Part shown: piece after piece, positions 35,394 through 48,570 of the stretch
Layout of the letters: every line of letters begins with the position of its first letter
Position numbering within the stretch: position 1 is the first letter of the stretch
Assembly: GCA_964023205.1 (NCBI GenBank)
Contig: OZ026835.1
Span: 6,034,414-6,098,413 of the forward strand
DNA from: Lutraria lutraria
Taxonomy: Eukaryota > Mollusca > Bivalvia > Venerida > Mactridae
Reading direction: 5' to 3'
DNA: 64,000 nucleotides
Notes under the pieces: model-generated
Databases searched by the model: none
Seen by the model: only the letters and a program-made list of their open reading frames with translations
What the model was told of the DNA's origin: nothing
Position numbers and translations under genes: made by a program

Positions 35394-38300
35394 TTATGCC
35401 GCAGCTGGGCTGTAGTTGTCGTAATCGAGTTCAGAAATGTTCCTACTTCTATATGCATCTGAAAATATAACAACATTTACGCAAATGAATAACGTGCAAC
35501 AAATACGGGAGTATAACTACATGTATACGTAAAGACTACAAAATGTTGAGACAAGTTGAAGTACATTTGTATCGTTGTGAGGGTTTTCGATATTTCATAA
35601 ATTATGATGTATTTAAACTTTCCGACTTCATTTTTTTCCTCAATGACACACCTCACTGTTGACGCTCAAAATTTGGTCCGAAGTTCATTATCGATGATTT
35701 GCTGTTCATAGATACATGATTGTATCTCGGGACACTTTCAAATCTAACCCATTTAGAGACTTTTTTGTCAAGTCATACTAACATAATTTATTACAATACT
35801 TGATGACAGTATAAGATCAGTTCTGAAAGTATTTTTCAGTTGTTCGTTGCTCTAATATAAACCCATACTGCACGCAAGTTGCGAAATTTTGAACAGCGTT
35901 TTTCAGTTTATTTTTCAATAAAATTTGCATAGTATGTCTGTTCCTGTTTATTGATACGCATTGGGGGAAACCTGTCTCAGAATGTTTCGGTTTTTAGCCA
36001 TTCAAACGCGCCGAAAGTTACCTAATACTACACAGATCAATAACAAAATCAAATAAAAAAAATATCAGACACGGCTCCCTGCCTCTAACCTTATACTACA
36101 AAATACCGAAAATCGTTTTTGAAATCCATCATCAAATAAGGCGGCAATCTTTATTCGAAATGACACCTACTGTGTTTTTTAAACGAGTAATTAGCGATTT
36201 AAGTCCTAATTTAGAATTTCGATTAATTAATGCATCCCCGCTTAATTTTGATTTCCGTTTACAGTTTAATAATTGTAACCACGCCCAGTTATGATGTGTA
36301 GTAAAATATTTAATAACGGATTATTGTCTTTAACGAATTTAATGGATCAACAAACTGCACAACACGTTAGAGATGGCTAACGCTCGATAAAGGGGTACAG
36401 TGTTGATCGCAATAAATCACTATTATGCGCGTTCGGTTAGATTTCTTTGCTGGTGTGAAAGTATGATATTTAATCTTAGTGAATAACTTAAAATTTAAAT
36501 TAACATTTTAGCGTATTAAGGCAATTAAGATAACTTAAATTTCAATGAAGTTGTCAGTAATAAATTACTTCATAATTACTCAATGCCATTTTTCGTCTAG
36601 AGGCCTATGTTTTTAATCACAAGTTGGAAATCTGTCGTGTTATATTGTTTAGTAACATTGTAAAACAAAGAACTTACGGCCAAATAATAAGGGAGCGCCT
36701 TTAAATTCATCGGTATCTAGTTCACCATCGCCTGAAAATCGGAGAGATATAATTCTATAGCACGTATGAAAAATAAATTTGTGTTACACCGATCAAATGT
36801 ACTATGGAAACGCGTATCATATATTTTACAGATGTGCAGACAAGCTGTAACTTTTTTCACCTAAATGAATCTTATTTAGTGAAATAAAGCTGACAATAAT
36901 ACATACCAAATAAACCTCATTACATGAACTTAGAAATATAAATCGTATGGTAAATCAATCAACTACAAGACGATGATATTGTGTAGGGGATTTCCCTCAA
37001 ATCAGACTATGGAATACAATGTTTAAATTCATTGCGGGTTAAACAGGGGAATTTCCCTAAATTGTTTTAATTATGACAATGAATCGTTTTTCTTCAACGA
37101 TTCATTAATCTTTGAGAGCGTATGAAAGATATACTTAACAGGCCAACTGCGCACGGAAGCCATATTGTTTCTCCCTTTAGTGAGCTTTATTCTTCGAAAC
37201 AATAATGTCTGAGTAATTTCACTTGAAGTATTTCTAATTGACGTTTTTCTTATACCCTTGTATGTACATAACTCTAACCTCTGATAGTGGTGAAAACACG
37301 TCAATACAAATATGTCTACCCATTATTTCATGAAAACAAAGTGACAATCCATGTACTAAGCTTTGGATGTAAGCGCTTGAAAGAAAACAATGCCTACCAT
37401 TAAAGTCGGAAAACATAAATGGTTCCAAGAGTTCATTGGGATCTTCCAAGTCCACTGATTTCAAAACTGTCATCACAAATTCATAATAAGATATACATTT
37501 ATCGTTATTCATATCATAATCTGACAGTTCATCAGAAAATGGTATCATCTCGTATCTCATGTCAACCTGAAAAATAGTACAAAGTATACAAAAATCGTCA
37601 AAATATTTATTTAGATATTTCCCGATCATGATATTTCTATCAATTTCCTCTCTTTCCTTCTTTCCTTCTTTTGCTTTGCCTTGTTTAAGCTAGTTGAAAG
37701 CAACGAACTATTAATTTTTCTTATATACACTCCTGATGATTAAACGTACAATATATAATTCAATTAACAATACTCACACTTCTCTTGCAATGTTTTTTCC
37801 TCTGTACACGACATCCATGTTTTCCAAGAGCGACACTTACACCGACGACGGGTCCTGGTACACCAGCAGCACCTAATCCAGCTCCAGCACCAGTGACACC
37901 AACCGGACACACCACTCCCCATAAAACCTTCAAAACAGAGTTGACAGAGTATAAAACAACTTGGGTTTGGATTTTTTTTTGCATGTTTGGCACAATAGAA
38001 CATCCTTCTCAAACACATTGCTATAGATACTGTATTGATTAAATATTATATGACTCCTTACTCATTTGTAGACTATTGTTTTCAGTATACAATTTATCTC
38101 ATGTTGACGGTTTAGTATTTTCACAATTGTGTGTTCTAACAGAGAACACATGGGTTTAATGCTAAATGTCCGTAAACAGAAAGAAAAGAATTGATTACTG
38201 ATTTATTCCATTTAAGTTGTATACACATATAAGCAAGCTCTGAGGAAATGAAAGAACATGAAAACACTAGCTATGTAACACACTGAAACCCTACATGTCG

Positions 38301-38637
38301 AGTAAAATGATACATTTTGTATTATCAAGATTTATACATTTATTTTTCAAATTTCAAACCTACATCTAAACACAGCGACGAGGCATGTCGAATAAAAGCT
38401 AATTTCTCCTTAAAAGTTCCTTTTAAATAACTTTTCTAAAAACATTTCTACCTTGTAAGTTGCTTTTTAATGGCTTTAACAATTGCCTACCTTGCAAGTT
38501 ACTTTCTTTATAGCTTTTCCGACCTTTTTTACCACTTTCTTCACTTTCCTGGCTACCCTTCTAAACCATCCAGCGTCTGCTGGAATAACTAACGCTAGAA
38601 TTACGACAAACACCACAAAATATTTGAAGAACTTCAT
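35394..38637 (-). CDS. Array copy A5: secreted cationic peptide precursor with EF-hand pro-domain
   Basis: Coding exons 38637-38491, 37927-37778, 37566-37398, 36731-36678 and 35458-35394 give 194 aa. The signal peptide starts MKFFKYF. The basic helix is 27 residues (GWFRRVARKVKK...VTCK). The hydrophobic exon reads VLWGVVCPVG... and ends HCKRS. EF loop 1 is DMNNDKCISYYE, with an extra cysteine inside the loop; loop 2 is DFNGDGELDTDE. The tail is DNYSPAAA. Splice sites are all GT-AG, phases as in A1. The promoter is about 3.7 kb upstream because a LINE sits in intron 1. AATAAA at 35361-35366 (minus strand). Nearly identical to A6, so it could also reflect uncollapsed haplotypes in the assembly. 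Antimicrobial role inferred. Confidence 0.78.
36986..37057 (+). promoter_or_regulatory. Pair of kappaB-like sites in intron 4 of A5
   Basis: GGGGATTTCCC (36986-36996) and GGGGAATTTCCC (37046-37057), 50 bp apart, both match the NF-kappaB consensus. They lie between the two EF-hand exons. Confidence 0.45.
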
Positions 38638-39058
38638 TGTACCTGAAAATAAAACAGCAAAAACAACGATATAAACGGCGACGTGTATTTTAAGACAATA
38701 GTTAAATTGTTAACGGATCTGATAAAAGAAATTGATTGACAAAGAAGTCTCCATTTACTGAATTTATTTAATCATTTACACGTGATGGAATATGATATCA
38801 CGTTAACTACTGTGAATATGAGCATCAACTCGATCAATCAAACAACTAAAAAAATTGCAAACCGCTTCAATTAACCAATAACAGTTGGTACTTAATGAAT
38901 GCTATGAGTGAACTGACCACTGATTTGAACTAAGAAGTCATATGACCGATTTCCCGCAAACAAACATGAACCATTAAAATCATTTATACATCAATTAAAC
39001 ATAGATTGGTCATTACAGGTAAACGTCATGTTAATTTTCAATGAAGGTGAAATACCAA

Positions 39059-41632
39059 TGATACAATACAATGATACAATAGATTTATTTGCATAAACTT
39101 TTACAAGTTTATCGCCATTTACAAAATGATACAAACAAGATGGCGATAACAAAATACAAGTACAAAAAAATGAGAAAAGCATTATAATGCAATACAAATA
39201 CTTATGAATAACAATATCAATTATGCTCTTAATATATTTGCTAAATAAATGAATTTCGATAGTTTATTTAATAAATTAATGTTTGATGCGTTTAACAATT
39301 TTTTGAATTTAAAAATATTTGGCCAATGATTGTAATACTTAGGTAAATAGTATTTTCTTAAATTTCTGTAAAATGGACACACTAATAAAAAATGGTATTC
39401 GTTTTCGATACTTAGCATGCTACATTTATTACACAATCTTTGTTCTTTTGGAATATTCCTATGTCTACCTTCTTCAATTAATAAATTGTGAGAGGAGCAT
39501 CTAAATCTTGTTAAGGCTATTCTGTATTTATCATTATTTATATTTAAATATTGTTCGACCTGAAAATGAGTTTAGTATATACGATAACTTTCCAATTTTG
39601 ATAGAGTATTTATTTCGTTGAACCATTTCTGATAATATTGATCATATAAACATCTAATTAAACTTGACATTTGCTCTTTTGATACAATAATATTGTTCCA
39701 TAAATAAGAAAATCCTAGATTATTTAATAAAATTTTAACTTCTTTTGACCACGTATTAATAAAATTACCATTTTGATCACGCATATTGAATAATTTGAAT
39801 ATCAATGTATCTCGATTGTTTATTATTTTAAACCAAAATTTAATAATTCTTTTTGTTGCGTATTAAACTCATTGGTACTCGGGCAAGTTCTCCATATATT
39901 GTAGCATTAGTTTGTTGTCTAACACATAATAGTTTTTTTAAGAAATTTTAAATGTATCCGTTCTATATCTAACGATTTGTGAAAGCCCCAAACTTCACAT
40001 CCATAGCTTAAAATAGGTGTTACCATCGAGTCAAAAAGTTTTATCTTTTCTGTAATACAAAATGGAACAGATTCATATAAAGAATAGATTGAAAACAAGG
40101 CTCTATTTGCCTGCTGTGCTAATGATTTTTGGGCTTGATAAAAACAACCATTAGCTGAAAGACAGACACCTAAATAAGTAAATTTTGTAACGATCCTTAA
40201 TTTTCGCTCATTATAAAATACATCTACATTTTCCGGATTATTACCTTTCTTAAATACCATAGCAACTGTTTTGTCAACGTTGACATTAATTCCCCATTTT
40301 GTACAGTATGTATACAGATTATTTAATAAATGTTGCAATCCCTCTTTCGAATAAGAAAATAAAACAGTATCATCAGCAAATAATATAAGAAATAAGCGTA
40401 ATTCTCCTACACTAAATACGTCTAAATTATTATCATATAGTTCAGTATACATATCATTTATAAAAAAACAAAAATAGTATTGGGGATAATGGCTCACCCT
40501 GCTTGAGCCCTTGCGTTGTATAAAAACTGTCAGTATTGGACCCATTAACTCGAACACAAGATTTTACTGTTTCATAAATTTTTTGTAACATTTTAACAAG
40601 TCGGCTCGATGCCCCATACTGTAGAAGTTTGAACCAAATCCCTTTTCTATACACTACATCAAAAGCTTTGCGAAAATCTATGAAGGCACAAAATATTTTT
40701 TTCTTATCTTTGGAAATAACTTTATCAATAATTGATTGTAAAACAAACATACATTCTGTTGTACTTTTTCCTTTCCGAAATCCAAATTGAAAATCAGATA
40801 AAAGTTTATTTTCATCAGCCCAATTACGACACCTATTATCCAACACCACCGAAAATAGTTTTGAAAAAATTGATGTAAGAGTGATTCCCCTGTAGTTATT
40901 AACGTCATTAGGATCACTTTTCTTTGTTATTGGAACAATGACACCTTTAGTCCAATTATCCGGGTACGAACAAGTTGTATACATAAAGTTAAAGAGTTTA
41001 CATAGTAACGGCGTGAGTAAATGTTTACAATCAATAAATATTTCGGGTATGAGGCAATCTATACCTCCACTTTTACCCCGTTTTAATGACGAAATTGCCC
41101 TTAATACTTCGGTTTCAGTGATCCTACTGTCAAGATAATCATTATGTTGAATATCATTAGTATTACTATTATTTATCTCGTTTTCAATGTCGTTATTTGA
41201 GAACTCATTGTCATCAGATAAAACATGTTTAAAATGATTTAAAAAATCTGACTTCGTGATATTAGTCTTTTGTGATTTTTTTGGTTTAAGCTTTTGCAAT
41301 TCTTTCCAAAATTGTTGAGGATCAGACATAGCAAGCTGGTGAAAAGAACTTTTTTGTTTGGCCTTAAAAATAGCACGAGCTTTCCGCTTTACTTGTCTAT
41401 ATACCCGACGTGTATTGATAAGTGCATCGTGACTAATTGTCGATTTAATTTTACGATAATTTGATTTTGCTGCACAAAAATTACGCCTAGCAGTTTCACA
41501 TTCCTTGTTGTACCAAGGACTTTTAAATTTACGTTTATATTTATAATTCTTGATGTTACATGTCTTGCCAAAAACAGAAAAAGCATTCTTATAAAGGATA
41601 TCTGAGAATTGTTCTATACCAGTGGTAAGTTG
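39059..41632 (-). mobile_element. 5'-truncated LINE in intron 1 of A5
   Basis: A 2574-bp insertion absent from A6, bounded by AATACCAA on both sides (39051-39058, 41633-41640). Read on the minus strand, the same sense as the host gene, it starts in the endonuclease-reverse transcriptase linker. It then covers the reverse transcriptase: KSGGIDCLIPEIF, NNYRGITLTSIFSKLF and FCAFIDFRKAFDVV precede a frameshift near 40500, and LILFADDTVLFS with the catalytic Asp pair follows it. A C-terminal CNKC...H...C zinc-knuckle-like block lies at 39436-39370. The 3' end is a GATACAATACAAT tail. Stops and frameshifts after 40000 show that it is inactive. Confidence 0.88.
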
Positions 41633-42246
41633 AATACCAACAAATAAAAAGTCATGGAATGACACCTGGTTACATACGTACCCACTAGTGCTAGTGCTGT
41701 GTAAGAGCAAATATTGAAACCTTTGCAAAAGAATACATAATCATGTTTTCGTAAAGCTGCTTTGTAAAATACCTGATTATGTAAAACACTATGTTCAAAC
41801 TAATGGACATGCGTTCGTGTTATCATGCATTTATTCATGTACTCGAATTCTATATCAATACCGAAATATTTCCACGACAAATTAACGTTTCCCGTATATG
41901 AATTTATTTTTTTCCAAAAGTTTGACATTATCTAAAATATTTAGATTTTATTCACATTTTACAAATATATTGATCTATCATCAGTTTCAATAATTTACAC
42001 CCGTTTGTGGAACGGTTATTTACTCTCAACTCAAATAATCATTTACATGTGAAATACCGAAATATTTCCACGACAAAGTAACGTTTCACGTATATGAATT
42101 TAAATTTTTCCAACAGTTTGACATTGTCTAAAATTACAAAATTCAGATAATATTTTTACACAGAACAATGCAACAAAAGTCATGATAAAACACCATTATG
42201 ACCATTAAACAGTATCCTTAAAATGACAAATGTCATAAATGTTTAC

Positions 42247-42480
42247 CTTTGAATAAGAGGACACCTTGTTATGGACAGTTTGTATCAATTTCGTCTTCTT
42301 GCAAAACTATCACATATATTGATGAGATACAGATATTTAGCTATTTATAATACGTTATAGATCCGTTTGGTGGGTTGGTGATGCTGACGTGAAGTTTACG
42401 TATAATAATACCAATCCTTGCGCTTTATGCTCTAGTGACAATGTCGTCCAATACAAGTACTGTTCTCAATTGGTTGATTT
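42247..42480 (-). promoter_or_regulatory. Promoter and exon 1 of A5
   Basis: TATAAATA at 42349-42342 on the minus strand, expected start near 42312, exon 1 ending TTCAAAG|GTAAAC (last base 42247). Upstream sequence is nearly identical to A6 and partly shared with A1. Confidence 0.6.
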
Positions 42481-43647
42481 GTGCGTAAATAAAATATTTC
42501 GTGGCTATTGACACGTTTGTTAAAAAACTTTGAGAAACTGTCAAATTAACCACGTGTATCATTGTTCATGAATTATTTTATAGTTTAAAAATATAAATAA
42601 CGGAGGATTAGACATGCCCGATTTTGCAACTTACATAAAAGCATAAAAAAATAATTAAATGGATAAAAACTGCATGTGACGATGATACATGTAATTCTGA
42701 TTTAAAAGTTATACCTTATCTACTTTTAATAACGTATATCACAATAATTTCTAACGGACAAATGTTTTTAAAACTGTGCATACATATATAGATTAATCCT
42801 TTCCTACCACTATCTAATACACAGATAAAGACGTCAATTAATACATAAGAGGCATATGTTCTGCCTAGCACCGAATATAAACTATTAACTAATCAGTATA
42901 GTTCATTCCTCCGCAGTAGCCATGCGCACTCATAATTGTAATATACGTCTTTAATTTAAATGTCCCCAAAATCCAGAAAGAAATGTATCAATTTTTATCG
43001 TGAAATTTTATAACATTACATTGAATTATGCATTACAAACAATATTTAGAACCCATCAGTATTCTATGACATTAGAAAGCAAATCATATGGTGTAACATA
43101 TTTAAGTGTTTACAAATATTCATACACGCGTGTATATATATTTATAACTCAAAAACGAGATCATTTTTTTCGTTTAAAATGTTTCTGTCATCATAATTAT
43201 GCTACGATCATGCAAAGTTTAAAAAAATCATTGGCAATTACGGTACTTTTACAGTAACTGTTACAAAAGTGCAGAAGGTTTTAGCAAAACCATGTTGAGA
43301 GAATCGCGATTTTAATAACAAGAGAATGGAATATTAAATTTGCAATACAGAGTCTCCTACTGGATAGGAAAGAATTATGTGGACTAAATATTTCTGGTTT
43401 CACAATTTTCCATTTAGCATCGGAATGGAACTACATAAATACTGTATAAGCTGTTACAATCATTACTGGTTCTATTACTGTTATTGAGGTTAAATAAGCA
43501 GTTATGGACCGGCCTGGAAAAATGCCTCCGAACTCCCACTGTGACATTGACTTTTGTGCTAGTACTGGTATGTGACACGTCGTCTCATTATGGGGAACAC
43601 TTGTGCCAAGCAAATAAAGTTAAAATTCTCAACATGGATGGCAGATT
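42481..43647. other. Upstream flank of A5, no gene
   Basis: Repeated at 48570-49735 upstream of A6. Its right part resembles the interior of the foldback element at 29.7-30.4 kb. Short open frames here have no recognisable feature. Confidence 0.5.
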
Positions 43648-44094
43648 CAAGACGGTGAAAATAATAATAAATAGAATACAATGGTTTGCACACTGAGTTC
43701 GTGAAACGGAATACTCTTACATGATAAAAGTACGATTAAACAACAGTGCAATTGCAAGGACAACAAATGCACGGACAATAATAATTTGAATATTTAGAGG
43801 ACCAGACATTATCAATAACATAAATCAATGAATCATTTATACATGCTAATCCTCATTTCTTATAAATTATGGATAGTTACCTCAAGTAAACATGACGCAC
43901 GATAAAACTGAATCAGTGTTTGTATTGTGACAATACAAGAGAGGTTCATTTAAAGAATAACGGACACTAAGTGTGAAAAGTATTCTGTTCCCAGTAACAA
44001 ATTCACAAAATGGGACCAGGTATACAATAATGTTAGCATTGTGATGACACATTTTTAATAATTTATTTATCAAACTTCTGCGATTGTTTCTTTT

Positions 44095-47000
44095 TTATGC
44101 CGCAGCTGGGCTGTAGTTGTCGTAATCGAGTTCAGAAATGTTCCTACTTCTATATGCATCTGAAAATATAACAACATTTACGCAAATGAATAACGTGCAA
44201 CAAATACGGGAGTATAACTACATGTATACGTAAAGACTACAAAATGTTGAGACAAGTTGAAGTACATTTGTATCGTTGTGAGGGTTTTCGATATTTCATA
44301 AATTATGATGTATTTAAACTTTCCGACTTCATTTTTTTCCTCAATGACACACCTCACTGTTGACGCTCAAAATTTGGTCCGAAGTTCATTATCGATGATT
44401 TGCTGTTCATAGATACATGATTGTATCTCGGGACACTTTCAAATCTAACCCATTTAGAGACTTTTTTGTCAAGTCATACTAACATAATTTATTACAATAC
44501 TTGATGACAGTATAAGATCAGTTCTGAAAGTATTTTTCAGTTGTTCGTTGCTCTAATATAAACCCATACTGCACGCAAGTTGCGAAATTTTGAACAGCGT
44601 TTTTCAGTTTATTTTTCAATAAAATTTGCATAGTATGTCTGTTCCTGTTTATTGATACGCATTGGGGGAAACCTGTCTCAGAATGTTTCGGTTTTTAACC
44701 ATTCAAACGCGCCGAAAGTTACCTAATACTACACAGATCAATAACAAAATCAAATAAAAAAAATATCAGACACGGCTCCCTGCCTCTAACCTTATACTAC
44801 AAAATACCGAAAATCGTTTTTGAAATCCATCATCAAATAAGGCGGCAATCTTTATTCGAAATGACACCTACTGTGTTTTTTAAACGAGTAATTAGCGATT
44901 TAAGTCCTAATTTAGAATTTCGATTAATTAATGCATCCCCGCTTAATTTTGATTTACGTTTACAGTTTAATAATTGTAACCACGCCCAGTTATGATGTGT
45001 AGTAAAATATTTAATAACGGATTATTGTCTTTAACGAATTTAATGGATCAACAAACTGCACAACACGTTAGAGATGGCTAACGCTCGATAAAGGGGTACA
45101 GTGTTGATCGCAATAAATCACTATTATGCGCGTTCGGTTAGATTTCTTTGCTGGTGTGAAAGTATGATATTTAATCTTAGTGAATAACTTAAAATATCAA
45201 TTTACATTTTAGCGTATTAAGGCAATTAGATAACTTAAATTTCAATGAAGTTGTCAGTAATAAATTACATCATAATTACTCAATGCCATTTTTCGTCTAG
45301 AGGCCTATGTTTTTAATCACAAGTTGGAAATCTGTCGTGTTATATTGTTTAGTAACATTGTAATAAAAAGAACTTACGGCCAAATAATAAGGGAGCGCCT
45401 TTAAATTCATCGGTATCTAGTTCACCATCGCCTGAAAATCGGAGAGATATAATTCTATAGCACAAATAAATTTGTGTTACACAGATCAAATGTACTGTGG
45501 AAACGCGTATCAAATATTTCACAGATGTGCAGACAAGCTGTAACTTTTTTCAACTAAATGAACCTTATTTAGTGAAATAAAGCTGACAATAAATACATAC
45601 CAAATAAACCTCATTACATTAACTTAGAATATAAATCGTATGGTAAATCAATCAACTACAAGACGATGATATTGTGTAGGGGATTTCCCTCAAATCAGAC
45701 TATGGAATACACTGTTTAAATTCATTGCGGGTTAAACAGGGGAATTTCCCTATATTGTTTTAATTATGACAATGAATCGTTTTTCTTCAACGATTCATTA
45801 ATCTTTGAGAGCGTATGAAAGATATACTTAACAGGCCAACTGCGCACGGAGGCCATATTGTTTCTCCCTTTGGTGAGCTTTATTCTTCGAAACAATAATG
45901 TCTGAGTAATTTCACTTGAAGTATTTCTAATTGACGTTTTTCTTATACCCTTGTATGTACATAATTCTAACATCTGACAGTGGTGAAAACACGTCAATAC
46001 AAATATGTCTACCCATTATTTCATGAAAACAAAGTGACAATCCATGTTCTAAGCTTTGGATGTAAGCGCTTGAAAGAAAACAATGCCTACCATTAAAGTC
46101 GGAAAACATAAATGGTTCCAAGAGTTCATTCGGATCTTCCAAGTCCACTGATTTCAAAACTGTCATCACAAATTCATAATAAGATATATGTTTATCGTTA
46201 TTCATATCATAATCTGACATTTCATCCGAAAATGGTATCATCTCGTATCTCATGTCAACCTGAAAAATAGTACAAAGTATACAAAAATCGTCAAAATATT
46301 TATTTAGATATTTCCCGATCATGATATTTCTATCAATTTCCTCTCTTTCCTTCTTTTGGTTTGCCTTGTTTAAGCTAGTTGAAAGCAACGAACTATTTCT
46401 TTTTTCTTATATACACTCCTGATGATTAAACGTACAATATATAATTCAATTAACAATACTCACACTTCTCTTGCAATGTTTTTTCCTCTGTACACGACAT
46501 CCATGTTTTCCAAGAGCGACACTTACACCGACGACGGGTCCTGGTACACCAGCAGCACCTAATCCAACTCCAGCACCAGTGACACCAACCGGACACACCA
46601 CTCCCCATAAAACCTTCAAAACAGAGTTGGCAGAGTATAAAACAACTTGGGTTTGGAATTTTTTTTGCATGTTTGGCACAATAGAACATCCTTCTCAAAC
46701 ACATTGCTATAGATACAGTATTGATTAAATATTATATGACTCCTTACTCATTTGTAAACTGTTGTTTTCAGTATACAATTTATCTCATGTTGACGGTTTA
46801 GTATTTTCACAATTGTGTGTTCTAATAGAGAACACATGGGTTTAATGCTAAATGTCCGTAAACAGAAAGAAAAGAATTGATTTATGATTTATTCCATTTA
46901 AATTGGCAAGTTGTATACACATATAAGCAAGCTCTGAGGAAATGAAAGAACATGAAAACACTAGCTATGTAACACACTGAAACCCTACATGTCGAGTAAA

Positions 47001-47331
47001 ATGATACTTTTTGTATTATCAAAATTTATACATTTATTTTTCAAATTTCAAACCTACATCTAAGCACAGCGACGAGGCATGTCGAATAAAAGCTAATTTC
47101 TCCTTAAAAGTTCCTTTTAAATAACTTTTCTAAAAACATTTCTACCTTGTAAGTTGCTTTTTAATGGCTTTAACAATTGCCTACCTTGCAAGTTACTTTC
47201 TTTATAGCTTTTCCGACCTTTTTTACCACTTTCTTCACTTTCCTGGCTACCCTTCTAAACCATCCAGCGTCTGCTGGAATAACTAACGCTAGAATTACGA
47301 CAAACACCACAAAATATTTGAAGAACTTCAT
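44095..47331 (-). CDS. Array copy A6: secreted cationic peptide precursor with EF-hand pro-domain
   Basis: Coding exons 47331-47185, 46613-46464, 46259-46091, 45431-45378 and 44159-44095 give 194 aa with the same exon phases as the other copies. Signal peptide, 27-residue basic helix and hydrophobic exon are as in A5 except for a few substitutions. EF loop 1 is DMNNDKHISYYE (His where A5 has Cys), preceded by SDEMSDY where A5 has SDELSDY; loop 2 is DFNGDGELDTDE. Tail DNYSPAAA. AATAAA at 44062-44067 (minus strand). Intron 1 has no LINE, so A6 shows the ancestral form of the A5 locus. No stop or broken splice site is seen. Role inferred as for A1. Confidence 0.8.
45679..45750 (+). promoter_or_regulatory. 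Pair of kappaB-like sites in intron 4 of A6
   Basis: GGGGATTTCCC (45679-45689) and GGGGAATTTCCC (45739-45750), identical in sequence and spacing to A5. Confidence 0.45.
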
Positions 47332-48343
47332 TGTACCTGAAAATAAAACAGCAAAAACAATGATACAAACGGCGACGTGTATTTTAAGACAATAGTTAAA
47401 TTGTTAACGGATCTGATAAAAGAAATTGATTGACAAAGAAGTCTCCATTTACTGAATTTATTTAATCATTTACACGTGATGGAATATGATATCACGTTAA
47501 CTACTGTGAATATGAGCATCAACTCGATCAATCAAACAACTAAATAAATTGCAAACCGCTGCAATTAACCAATAACAGTTGGTACTTAATGAATGCTATG
47601 AGTGAACTGACCACTGATATATGACCGATTTCCCGCAAACAAACATGAACCATTAAAACCATTTATACATCAATTAAACATAGATTGGTCATTACAGGTA
47701 AACGTCTTGTTAATTTTCAATGAAGGTGAAATACCAACAAATAAAAAGTCATGTAATGACACCTGGTTACATACGTACCCACTAGTGCTAGTGCTGTGTA
47801 AGAGCAAATATTGAAACCTTTGCAAAAGAATACATAATCATGTTTTCGTAAAGCTGCTTGGTAAAATACCTGGTTATGTAAAACACTATGTTCAAACTAA
47901 TGGACATGCGTTCGCGTTATCATGCATTTATTCATGTACTCGAATTCTATATCAATACCGAAATATTTCCACGACAAATTAACGTTTCCCGTATATGAAT
48001 TTATTTTTTTCCAAAAGTTTGACATTATCTAAAGTATTTAGATTTTATTCACATTTTACAAATATATTGATCTATCATCAGCTTCAATAATTTACACCCG
48101 TTTGTGGAACGGTTATTTACTCTCAACTCAAATCATCATTTACATGTGAAATACCGAAATATTTCCACGACAAATTAACGTTTCACGTATATGAATTTAA
48201 ATTTTTCCAACAGTTTGACATTGTCTAAAATTACAAATTTCAGATAATATTTTTACACAGAACAATGCAACAAAAGTCATGATAAAACACCATTATGACC
48301 ATTAAACAGTATCCTTTAAATGACAAATGTCATAAATGTTTAC

Positions 48344-48570
48344 CTTTGAATAAGACGACACCTTGTTATGGACAGTTTGTATCAATTTCGTCTTCTTGCA
48401 AAACTATCACATATATTGATGAGATACAGATATTTAGCTATTTATAATACGTTATAGATCCGTTTGGTGGGTTGGTGATGCTGACGTGAAGTTTACGTAT
48501 AATAATACCAATCCTTGCGCTTTATGCTCTAGTGACAATGTCGTCCTATACAAGTACTGTTGTCAATTGG
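48344..48570 (-). promoter_or_regulatory. Promoter and exon 1 of A6
   Basis: TATAAATA at 48446-48439 on the minus strand, expected start near 48412, exon 1 ending TTCAAAG|GTAAAC (last base 48344). Confidence 0.6.

Noticed and set aside
37785..38042. Plus-strand ORF rich in Pro/Thr opposite the cysteine exon of A5 (same at 46471-46728)
   Set aside because: It is the antisense shadow of the Gly/Ala/Val codons, crosses splice sites of the real gene and has no signals of its own.
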